This document shows positions 1 to 6,452 of a stretch of 9,671 nt of DNA, piece after piece; position 1 is the stretch's first letter; each line of letters starts with the position of its first letter. The notes under the pieces were generated by a model. It saw nothing but the letters and a program-made list of their open reading frames with translations. It searched no databases and was not told the origin of the DNA. The stretch spans positions 1 to 9,671 of the forward strand of contig JAKFYM010000210.1 in the NCBI GenBank assembly GCA_021730855.1, given 5' to 3'. A program made the position numbers and the translations under genes. Origin of the DNA: Bdellovibrionales bacterium (GTDB lineage: Bacteria > Bdellovibrionota > UBA1018 > CAIPTA01).

Positions 1-1
1 A

Positions 2-538
2 GCCCAGGGGCATTTTCGCCGGGAAGAGAAAAAGAGAGTTGTGCCTAGGGAAGAAAAAGAAGAGGTGCTCGAGAGCCTCTATGATTGCACCACCCGAGAG
101 GCGGAAAAGAAGCTCAATGAGCGTTATGATCCCGAGGCCAAGGTGAAGCTTTCTTTCTACGCCAGCCCTGAGCTCCTAGAAAAATTGGAAAAATGCAAAG
201 GCCTGCTAGCGCATCAAAATTATAAGGGAGACCTGGCCAAGCTCATCGAGATCCTCGCAGATAAGGCGCTAAAGGTGGATGATGCGTCGCCTCGTAGGGC
301 GCCCCAAGCGCAGGAAAATCGAACGCGTCATATCCCTAAAGCCACAGAGCGCCTCGTCTGGAAAAGGGCCAACCACCAATGCGAATACGAAAAGAATGGC
401 AAGCGCTGCACCAGCCGACACGCCCTAGAAATTGACCATATTGTCGAATACGCCAAAGGAGGCAGCAACAAACCCGAGAATCTCCGGCTCCTTTGCTCTG
501 CTCACAATAAGTTCCGGAATTTTCAGCAGTCGGGATAG
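2..538 (+). CDS. HNH endonuclease-domain protein, 5' end cut by window
   Basis: The reading frame is open from the first complete codon of the window to the TAG stop, so the start lies upstream; a GTG at 41 is in frame but has no special support. 178 residues are visible. The first ~95 are charged and helical (runs of E, K and L), followed by a basic linker. The last ~55 form a clear HNH module: paired cysteines spaced C-x8-C (visible residues 127 and 136), the IDH motif with the catalytic histidine at 146, Asn160, then LLCSAHN with Cys165 and His168. The four Cys/His positions fit a zinc-ribbon-supported HNH fold of the McrA/Cas9-HNH type, which cuts DNA using one metal ion. Many Bdellovibrio-like genomes carry several proteins of this layout; this is recalled, not searched. 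The biological role is unknown. No partner nuclease, methylase or toxin gene is visible beside it, and it converges with the OsmC gene. Confidence 0.85.
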   Translation, partial: AQGHFRREEKKRVVPREEKEEVLESLYDCTTREAEKKLNERYDPEAKVKLSFYASPELLEKLEKCKGLLAHQNYKGDLAKLIEILADKALKVDDASPRRAPQAQENRTRHIPKATERLVWKRANHQCEYEKNGKRCTSRHALEIDHIVEYAKGGSNKPENLRLLCSAHNKFRNFQQSG

Positions 539-555
539 TCAGCACACCGCGCACG

Positions 556-626
556 AAAAAATGCTGGCCTAGAGTGAAGCAGAGCTTACGGGCTAGTGGT
601 CTTGCTCTGTTGAGGCCCTTTACTCT
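556..626 (-). terminator. Possible terminator hairpin of the leuS-osmC unit
   Basis: The convergent gap between the HNH and OsmC stops holds an imperfect stem. Bases 571-579 pair with 618-626 (9 pairs, one G-T), and 580-585 pair with 604-609 (6 pairs). The right arm has an 8-base bulge and the loop is 18 bases. Read on the minus strand, the stem is followed 9 bases later by six T (556-561). The distance between stem and T-run and the large loop are not ideal, so this is a candidate only. Confidence 0.3.
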
Positions 627-666
627 TGCCTCCTCGGCCCCGTTCCAGTGCCCAGAGAGACCGCTT

Positions 667-1104
667 CTAGACAAATTTTGCCTGGTCCTCGTGCACCAGC
701 GCTCCATTGATATGGATGCGGTAGCGGATGGGGCTAGCTTTGGCAACCATAGCCGAAACGCTGCAGTACTGGGACTGCGAGAGGGCCACGGCCTCCTTGG
801 CGGCTTCGGGATCCACCTTGCCCTCGAGATAAAAATCCAAAAGAATTTCCTGAAAGACGGCCGGATAGGACTTTACGGATTCCGCCTGGGCCTCCACGGA
901 AAAAGCCGTGAGCTCAGCCTTAGATTTACGCAAGTGGCCCACCACATCGATGCCGGTGCAGCCCGAGATCGACGCTAATAAAAGTTGTTTAGGAGAGAGG
1001 GCGGTGTCCTGCCCGAAAGGGGGCTTGGCATCCATCACGCTGGTGTGCTGGCCATCGCTGGCCTCGAAAAGCGATTTTCCCTTCCAGGTGGTGACGAGCT
1101 TCAT
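667..1104 (-). CDS. OsmC/Ohr-family protein (thiol peroxidase-like)
   Basis: A 145-residue protein of the usual OsmC-family length. The two family cysteines are present: Cys49 in SISGCTGIDV, at the start of the long central helix, and Cys114 in QYCSVSAM. In characterised OsmC and Ohr proteins this pair reduces organic hydroperoxides, with Cys49 as the peroxidatic residue. The N-terminal strand region (KLVTTWKGKSLFEA) and the SPKQLLLAS segment also fit. The sequence is closer to the general YhfA/OsmC-like group than to classical Ohr, so the substrate cannot be fixed. It is cytoplasmic, with no signal peptide. The ATG lies 1 base after the leuS stop, so it is almost certainly co-transcribed and probably translationally coupled; only a weak GGCGG precedes it. 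No peroxide-sensing regulator gene (OhrR type) is next to it. Confidence 0.9.
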   Translation of the reverse strand: MKLVTTWKGKSLFEASDGQHTSVMDAKPPFGQDTALSPKQLLLASISGCTGIDVVGHLRKSKAELTAFSVEAQAESVKSYPAVFQEILLDFYLEGKVDPEAAKEAVALSQSQYCSVSAMVAKASPIRYRIHINGALVHEDQAKFV

Positions 1105-1105
1105 C

Positions 1106-3895
1106 CTAGACCGCCACGAAGTTCACGAGCTTTTTCGGCACATAGATTTGTTTTTTCAGCTCTTTGCCTTCCAAGAATTTCTGCACCTCCGTGCGTGCAC
1201 GGGCCATCGCGAGCACTTCTTCTTGGGTCGAGGCGGCGGGGGCGTCGAATTGGTCGCGAAGTTTTCCGTTCACTTGCACGGCGATGCGCATGGTATCGGC
1301 CACGAGCAGTTTCGGATCGGCTTTGGGCCAGGGTGCCCGCGTGATGCTTTCGGTGGCCCCCATTTTTTCCCAAAGCTCTTCGGCCAAGTGTGGAGCAAAG
1401 GGCGAGAGCAGGACCACGAAAGTTTGGAGGAACTCTTTGTTCTGCACCCTAGCGGTGGAGAAATCATTCACGCAGATCATGAATTGCGAGATGCAGGTAT
1501 TGAAATTCAGGGTTTCAATTCCAAGTGTCACTTTCTCGATCGTCTGATGCAGGAGCCGCAGGCTGGCCTCCGGGGGAGGGGCATTGGTGAAAACAAGTTC
1601 TTCAGAATCCTCGCCCCCATGCACCCAGCGCCAGAGCTTTTGCACGAAACGATACACGCCCTCGATCCCACTCATATTCCAGGGCTTGTATTGCTCGAGG
1701 GGCCCAAGGAACATCTCGAACTGTCGGAGGGTGTCGGCGCCGTATTGCTCACAAATGGCATCGGGGTTCACGATATTGAAAAAACTCTTAGACATTTTTT
1801 CCACGGCGAAGCCGCAGCGATAGACTTCGTAGGCTTTCCCGCCCTGTTCTATTTTTTCACAAAGGAATTTTGCGTCTCGGTACTCGGGCCGCCAGGCACG
1901 AAAGCCCTCGAGGTCAAGAATGTCGTTGTCCACGAGCTCAAGGTCTACATGAAGCTCCTGGGTTTCGTATTTGTCCTTGAGGCCGCGGCTCACATAGGTC
2001 TTGGGGTCGCTCTTGAGGCGGTAGACAAAACTCGAGCGGCCTTGGATGAGGCCTTGGTTCACGAGCTTGCGAAAAGGTTCCTCAATGGGGGAGGCGCCGA
2101 TGTCCTTTAGGAATTTGCACCAGAAGCGCGAATAGATCAGGTGGCCGGTGGCGTGTTCCGAGCCTCCGATATAGAGATCCACTTCGCGCCAGTAGTTGGC
2201 GATGTCTTTGTCGACAAGCACCTGGTCGTTATGCGGATCCATATAGCGCAAATAATAGGCGGAAGACCCGGCAAAACCAGGCATGGTCGAGAGCTCTAAA
2301 GGATAACCATTTTTTGTTTGCCAATTTTTGGCACGCCCGAGAGGGGGATCGCCACTTTCGGTGGGAAGGTACTTATCCACCGGAGGCAGGGCCACGGGCA
2401 ATTCTTCGAGGGGCAGGATCTTGGGTAGGCCGTCTTTGTAATAAACCGGGAAGGGCTCGCCCCAATAGCGTTGGCGGGAAAAAATAGCGTCGCGCAGGCG
2501 GTAGTTGGTTTTGCGCAGGCCTAAGGCCCTGGATTCTATTTCGAGAGTGGCGCGCTCAATGGCCGCGGGCACTTCGAGGCCATTGAGGAATTCGGAGTTT
2601 AGCACCATGCCGGACTTTGCTTCGAAGGCCTCGTCCTGTGGATTTCCTCCGGCGATCACCTCGAGTATGGGCAGGGAGAATTGTTTGGCAAAGGCGTGGT
2701 CGCGGCTGTCGTGAGCGGGCACGGCCATGATCGCGCCGGTTCCATAGCCGCCGAGCACATAGTCGGCCACCCAGATCGGAATCTTTTTCCCCGTGAAAGG
2801 ATGTAGGGCATAGCCACCCGTAAACACGCCGCTGACTTTTTTCACCTCGGCAAGGCGCTCGCGCTCCGTGCGTTTTTTGCATTCTTCTAGATAGGCGTCT
2901 ACCGCGGCTCGCTCGCTCGGCTTGGTCACCTTGGCCACCCACTCGCTTTCGGGGGCCAGCACCATGCAGGAAACGCCAAAGATCGTGTCCGGGCGCGTGG
3001 TGAAAACGCGCAAACGCTCGCTGAGGCCCTCGAGGGCAAAATCCACCTCGGCCCCTTCGGATTTTCCAATCCAGTTTCGCTGCATTTCCTTGATCGCCTC
3101 GGACCAATCGAGCTGCGCTAGCCCTTGGAGGAGGCGCTCGGCATAGGCCGAAATCCGGAGCGACCATTGCTGCATGATTTTTTGCTCTACCGGATGCCCG
3201 CCCCGCACGGAGAGCCCATCCTTCACTTCGTCGTTCGCCAGCACGGTGCCTAGGGCTGGGCACCAGTTCACCGGAAGGTCGGCAAGGTAAGCCAGGCGAT
3301 ATTGCTGCAGCACTTGCTCGCGGGTCTTTTCGTCCATGGCTTTCCACTCGGCTGCCGAAAACTTTTGGGTATCTCCAGGCAGCTCGCGATTGCCTTCGTT
3401 CGCAAAGCGCTCCTCGAGCAGCGTGATCGGCAGGGCTTTGTCGGCCTCGCGGTCGTAATAATGCGCAAACATCTGGCCAAAGGCCCATTGGGTCCACTTA
3501 TAGTATTTAGGATCGGCCGTGGAGATCTCGCGCTCCCAATCGAAAGAAAGGCCGATGCGATCGAGTTGGGCGCGGTAGGTGGCGATGTTTTTTTCGGTGG
3601 TGAGGGCCGGGTGTTGGCCGGTCTGGATAGCGTACTGCTCTGCGGGCAGGCCAAAGGCATCCCAACCCATCGGATGCAGCACATTGAAGCCCTGGTGGCG
3701 CTTAAAGCGAGAAACAATGTCGGAAGCGATATACCCCAAAGGATGACCCACATGGAGGCCCGCCCCGGAAGGGTAGGGGAACATGTCTAGGACATAGTAT
3801 TTTGGCTTGGGGCTGGCATTTTCGGCAGCAAAGGTTTTGTGCTGCGCCCAATAGGCTTGCCACTTTTTTTCAATCTTCTGCGGTTGGTACGGCAT
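1106..3895 (-). CDS. leuS: Leucyl-tRNA synthetase (class I, Bacteroidetes-like form with inserts)
   Basis: Charges tRNA-Leu with leucine in the cytoplasm. At 929 residues it is longer than the typical bacterial enzyme (about 860). Seen in order: the HIGH-type motif HVGH at 48-51; the CP1 editing domain with TTRPDT at 299-304 and the RDxxFA segment with the discriminating Asp at 399; SRQRYWGEPFPVYY at 473-486; EKMSKS with the KMSKS lysines at 700 and 703; the anticodon-binding helical domain; and VNGKLR at 876-881 near the C-terminus. An extra segment at about 150-200 precedes YLADLPVNWCPALGTVLAND, and another at about 622-695 precedes KMSKS. Both recall Bacteroidetes LeuRS. The CxxC pairs of the usual zinc insert before the GSSAYYLRY segment are absent. 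The start MPYQPQKIEKKWQ is canonical, although no good Shine-Dalgarno precedes it. It diverges from the 3961 gene across 65 bases. Confidence 0.98.
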   Translation of the reverse strand: MPYQPQKIEKKWQAYWAQHKTFAAENASPKPKYYVLDMFPYPSGAGLHVGHPLGYIASDIVSRFKRHQGFNVLHPMGWDAFGLPAEQYAIQTGQHPALTTEKNIATYRAQLDRIGLSFDWEREISTADPKYYKWTQWAFGQMFAHYYDREADKALPITLLEERFANEGNRELPGDTQKFSAAEWKAMDEKTREQVLQQYRLAYLADLPVNWCPALGTVLANDEVKDGLSVRGGHPVEQKIMQQWSLRISAYAERLLQGLAQLDWSEAIKEMQRNWIGKSEGAEVDFALEGLSERLRVFTTRPDTIFGVSCMVLAPESEWVAKVTKPSERAAVDAYLEECKKRTERERLAEVKKVSGVFTGGYALHPFTGKKIPIWVADYVLGGYGTGAIMAVPAHDSRDHAFAKQFSLPILEVIAGGNPQDEAFEAKSGMVLNSEFLNGLEVPAAIERATLEIESRALGLRKTNYRLRDAIFSRQRYWGEPFPVYYKDGLPKILPLEELPVALPPVDKYLPTESGDPPLGRAKNWQTKNGYPLELSTMPGFAGSSAYYLRYMDPHNDQVLVDKDIANYWREVDLYIGGSEHATGHLIYSRFWCKFLKDIGASPIEEPFRKLVNQGLIQGRSSFVYRLKSDPKTYVSRGLKDKYETQELHVDLELVDNDILDLEGFRAWRPEYRDAKFLCEKIEQGGKAYEVYRCGFAVEKMSKSFFNIVNPDAICEQYGADTLRQFEMFLGPLEQYKPWNMSGIEGVYRFVQKLWRWVHGGEDSEELVFTNAPPPEASLRLLHQTIEKVTLGIETLNFNTCISQFMICVNDFSTARVQNKEFLQTFVVLLSPFAPHLAEELWEKMGATESITRAPWPKADPKLLVADTMRIAVQVNGKLRDQFDAPAASTQEEVLAMARARTEVQKFLEGKELKKQIYVPKKLVNFVAV

Positions 3896-3960
3896 GGCCG
3901 AGAGGGTAGCATTTTTTCCCGTTGCGCGCGATTGCCAAAGCGCTAAGAATAAAGGGACTT

Positions 3961-4272
3961 ATGCTGACTTTCCTTTTTTTCTCGATCTATTCCGCGGCCG
4001 CTGGCTGGCCGGCCTATGAGTGCGTGGGAGCTTCCTCGCGCGTGGACATTGAGCTAGAAAAGGCATCCGCCGTGGTCACCGAAGGATCCAGGGCGCTGCC
4101 CATTCCCTACCAATATAGCGCCGAGGCGGAGGATATTGTGCACGTCTTTGAGTCGCCAGAAGAGCAAATTTACTTGGAGCTGCACATTCGGTTTGGCGAC
4201 TACACCCAGGCCCACGTTTTTTTGCATAGCCCGCTTGGGTTTCAGCAGATTCCCTGCAAAAAAATCAAATAA
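3961..4272 (+). CDS. Small secreted protein of unknown family, two cysteines
   Basis: I do not recognise the family. The ATG at 3961 is chosen over an in-frame TTG at 3922 because AAGGGA sits just upstream and because this start gives a clean signal peptide (MLTFLFFSIYSAAAG, cleavage near residue 14-15). The product is 103 residues. The mature part of about 88 residues looks beta-rich, with alternating hydrophobic stretches (VDIELEKASAVV, IVHVFES, IYLELHIRFGDY, AHVFLHS). It has only two cysteines, Cys21 near the mature N-terminus and Cys99 at the C-terminal end, well placed for one disulfide closing the domain in the periplasm. It is divergent from leuS and convergent with the protease gene, so it is probably a single-gene transcript. 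The strong signal-peptide profile makes it a likely real gene despite its size. Confidence 0.65.
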   Translation: MLTFLFFSIYSAAAGWPAYECVGASSRVDIELEKASAVVTEGSRALPIPYQYSAEAEDIVHVFESPEEQIYLELHIRFGDYTQAHVFLHSPLGFQQIPCKKIK

Positions 4273-4281
4273 GAATTATTT
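4256..4281 (-). terminator. Weak AT-rich terminator candidate after the S8 protease
   Basis: On the minus strand, 27 bases past the protease stop, AAATAA (4281-4276) pairs perfectly with TTATTT (4272-4267) around a 3-base loop. This is followed by GA and seven T. The stem is all A-T and so weak, and it overlaps the 3' end of the convergent small gene. Confidence 0.3.
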
Positions 4282-4307
4282 CTATGGGAATGGGCATTGG
4301 CTTCCTG

Positions 4308-5462
4308 TTAGTCGGCGCTGCCGATGCGATCTACGTCGGCCTGGCTAAGCTTGGCGAGTTCCGCCAGAAAGACAGTGTCTTCTAGGAGACCTGCGCTCAC
4401 GACCTTGCCGCGAAGATCGGGAAGACGGGTGGCCACTTGCTGGCTGAAGTGCTTTAAGAAACGCGGGGTGAGGACGAGGCGTCCTGTTTCTTGTAAGATA
4501 GCTCTTGCGTAGAGGCGACTCGTCTCCGCGGCGGCGGCGGAGGTGCCGGTGAAAAAATCCTGAGCCACCATGCGGCCGTTATGGAGGTAAGGGGTTTCGG
4601 GCGTCATGAACACATCGGGATTTTGTTCTCCTACAAATTTGGCAAAATCCACCACATCAGCGCCAAAGTTGGAGGTGTCCGATAGTTTTTTCCCATCATA
4701 GCTGGCAGCAGTGGCGATCACATTTTCATAAATCCCGGCATAGCTGCCATATCTTGTGGGCAGAGGCACTTCCCCTGCGCCCCAGGAGGTTTGCAGTTTT
4801 TGATTCACTTGCACACCGTAGTTGCCGGCGGCGAGAACGAACACCACATCCTGATTTTCCGCAAAAAGACCTTCCACCACTTCTCCGAGGGCGAGAAAGT
4901 TTTGGTAGATGTATTTTTCCAGATCGGCCAGGGCTACTTTCGGATACTGCTGCTGCAGGCCGGGCAGAGAGGCATCGCGGTACCTAGAATAATAGGAGCC
5001 ATGACTAATGTTCACGACCCGAATGCCTTTTTCGCGAAGGAAGTTGCTAAGTTTGCGCACTCCTTCGATGGCCGCGGCTCGACAGTTGGGAATAGCTGGG
5101 TACCCAGCTTTAGCTAGAGCCACCTGAATGTGGGCGTCTTCGGTGAGGCTGCAGGTACGAGCTCCTTGCCAGGGCAAAAAGCCATCGTGAGCGCGGTGAA
5201 CAACCACCTCGGGTAGGCCGTAGAGCAAGGTAAACGCCACTTTCAGGCCATGAATATTGGTTTTGTTTTTTCCGCTATCTGGAGCCTGGTATTCGGGGTC
5301 AAAGGCAAAGGTATTGCCCAGGCGACCTGAATCGGGAAGGTTTAGAAAATTTGCCCAAGGAGCTTCGTCAAAGTATTGGTCCCAGACCAGCACGGGGAGG
5401 GGGGCGGCTTGTAGGGGCAGGGCTAAAAAAAGACCGAGAATCCACAGGGTTCGCTTGAGCAT
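4308..5462 (-). CDS. Exported divergent subtilisin-like (S8) serine protease
   Basis: 384 residues from the ATG at 5462, which has TAGGAG five bases upstream; a GTG two codons earlier overlaps that site and is disfavoured. The N-terminus is a signal peptide (MLKRTLWILGLFLALPLQA, cleavage near 19-20), so it acts in the periplasm or outside. Subtilase hallmarks appear in order: a VLVWDQYFD strand with candidate catalytic Asp28 or Asp32; NIHGLKVA with His71 (the HGTHVAG position); VVNISHG at 149-155; FVLAAGN with oxyanion Asn214; a NVIATAAS strand then SNFG at 264-267; and FFTGTSAA with the nucleophile Ser308. The family consensus is eroded: HGT is HGL, the usual APG after SNFG is missing and GTSMAAP lacks its proline. 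No propeptide is obvious between signal and Asp. All triad positions can be filled, so activity is plausible but unproven. It is the last gene of the minus-strand run, 81 bases after the metallopeptidase gene, with its own promoter. Confidence 0.8.
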   Translation of the reverse strand: MLKRTLWILGLFLALPLQAAPLPVLVWDQYFDEAPWANFLNLPDSGRLGNTFAFDPEYQAPDSGKNKTNIHGLKVAFTLLYGLPEVVVHRAHDGFLPWQGARTCSLTEDAHIQVALAKAGYPAIPNCRAAAIEGVRKLSNFLREKGIRVVNISHGSYYSRYRDASLPGLQQQYPKVALADLEKYIYQNFLALGEVVEGLFAENQDVVFVLAAGNYGVQVNQKLQTSWGAGEVPLPTRYGSYAGIYENVIATAASYDGKKLSDTSNFGADVVDFAKFVGEQNPDVFMTPETPYLHNGRMVAQDFFTGTSAAAAETSRLYARAILQETGRLVLTPRFLKHFSQQVATRLPDLRGKVVSAGLLEDTVFLAELAKLSQADVDRIGSAD

Positions 5463-5467
5463 CGGCA

Positions 5468-5473
5468 CTCCTA
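5468..5473 (-). promoter_or_regulatory. Ribosome binding site fixing the S8 protease start
   Basis: TAGGAG on the minus strand, followed by five bases (TGCCG) and the ATG at 5462. Its position favours the ATG over the GTG at 5468, which overlaps the site. Confidence 0.7.
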
Positions 5474-5498
5474 CAATTTTTTACAATGCGGGGCCAGA

Positions 5499-5527
5499 AA
5501 TATAACGCGTTGCATGAATTTAAGCAA
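5499..5527 (-). promoter_or_regulatory. Sigma70-type promoter for the S8 protease gene
   Basis: On the minus strand, TTGCTT (5527-5522) and TATATT (5504-5499) are separated by 17 bases. The -10 box matches TATAAT at five of six positions and the -35 at three of six. Transcription would begin near 5492, leaving a leader of about 30 bases that contains the TAGGAG site. It lies in the 81-base gap after the metallopeptidase stop, so the protease can be expressed independently of the upstream genes. Confidence 0.5.
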
Positions 5528-5543
5528 TCGCAATTTTGCCCGC

Positions 5544-6452
5544 TTAAAGCATGGAAAGTTCAGTAGAAAATAGCGTTCGCTGCAGCGATAGAGCGCGAAT
5601 GATGTCTTCAAAATGCGGCAAGGTTCGCTCCTCCCCCTCTAGGCCCATCCCAATGCTTTGGAGATCGCGTAGGGTGGTCTGGGTGCTGAAGCGCACGGAG
5701 AGCGTAGGGGGAATCCGGCGATTTTTTCCCATTCCGCGGTCTAGATCTATTCCTAATAAAAAGGCTTCAAAGATAGTTTGTTTATCAAACCCCATCCTCT
5801 GCAAAATAAGCGCGGCCAGGGCATCTACCTCGGCATGAGCTCCGCTACGTAGACCAGAGTGAATGAGAAATTCTCTGGCAGACTTGGAATCCTCAGGGCG
5901 CACCATGGTTCGGCGGGAGCGATAGCCGTTCCAACTCAGGCCACCGCTTTCCCGAATCTTCATCTCCAAGAGATAGTGCGAAAGCTCATGCGCCATAATG
6001 AAACGCACGGCGCCCTGCCATGGGGTATTGGGTTGCCCTAAGACTTGGAGCAAGCTGGGCGAGATAGCGATTGTCTTGGCCTCGAGGAAGGCAGCGGCAA
6101 AGCCCATGGCCGGGTAGAGCGTGAACACCCCGGTGCGCCCAAAAATTTCTTGTTCCACCTCGGTAAAGAGCAAAGCGCCCCGCGCGGAGATGCGCATGCT
6201 CGTGAGATGGGGGCTGGGCTTTTCTTCGGGATTGGGAATGGAGGGAAAATCTGTGCGCAATTTGAATGCGTCTAAAAACGCTTCCAGTTCTTGCTCGTTC
6301 GACGCATGTACAAAGGGAGCGGCCAGAGATTCATAGGTTGCGTCCAAATTGATTTGCAGCTGCTGAATGGCCGATTCCCGTTTTTTTTCCAAGTCCTCCG
6401 CAGGAGAGAGGGCAAAAGCGCAAACGCTAGCGAATAGGAAAAAATTGAGCAA
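5544..6452 (-). CDS. Exported HELSH zinc metallopeptidase, M48-like
   Basis: 302 residues if translation starts at the TTG at 6452, chosen because GGAGG stands five bases upstream and because it gives a compact signal peptide (MLNFFLFASVCAFA, AxA cleavage near residue 14). An ATG at 6473 and a TTG at 6497 are in frame but lack a well-spaced site and add an acidic, non-signal-like N-terminus. The zinc site HELSH is at 155-159, inside a hydrophobic helix (VRFIMAHELSHYLLE). About 50 residues later AHAEVDALAALILQRMGFD supplies the third ligand Glu208 in an ExDxxA context, as in M48 peptidases. IPPTLSVRF at 247-255 recalls the HPPxxxRI segment that follows in that family. Unlike HtpX or Ste24 it has no transmembrane helices beyond the signal, so it should be a soluble periplasmic enzyme, closer to the BepA/LoiP style. 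Its start lies inside the 3' end of the membrane-protein gene, suggesting coupling. Confidence 0.8.
   Translation of the reverse strand: MLNFFLFASVCAFALSPAEDLEKKRESAIQQLQINLDATYESLAAPFVHASNEQELEAFLDAFKLRTDFPSIPNPEEKPSPHLTSMRISARGALLFTEVEQEIFGRTGVFTLYPAMGFAAAFLEAKTIAISPSLLQVLGQPNTPWQGAVRFIMAHELSHYLLEMKIRESGGLSWNGYRSRRTMVRPEDSKSAREFLIHSGLRSGAHAEVDALAALILQRMGFDKQTIFEAFLLGIDLDRGMGKNRRIPPTLSVRFSTQTTLRDLQSIGMGLEGEERTLPHFEDIIRALSLQRTLFSTELSML

Noticed and set aside
574..978. A 134-codon + strand frame across the gap and osmC
   Set aside because: It is mostly antisense to the OsmC gene, with no ribosome site and no family motif.
908..2110. A 400-codon open frame on the + strand opposite leuS and the osmC start
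   Set aside because: It lies antisense to two clearly conserved genes, its translation has no recognisable motif or signal peptide, and it is rich in His, Phe and Leu as expected from the complement of a GC-biased gene.
2556..3497. A 313-codon open frame on the minus strand inside leuS in another frame
   Set aside because: The translation is low-complexity and Arg/Ala/Pro rich, typical of a frame-shifted reading of a coding sequence. The leuS frame carries all catalytic motifs without interruption.
3922..3960. N-terminal extension of the small secreted protein from a TTG
   Set aside because: The added residues (basic, no ribosome site) precede a complete signal peptide that begins at the ATG at 3961 with AAGGGA upstream.
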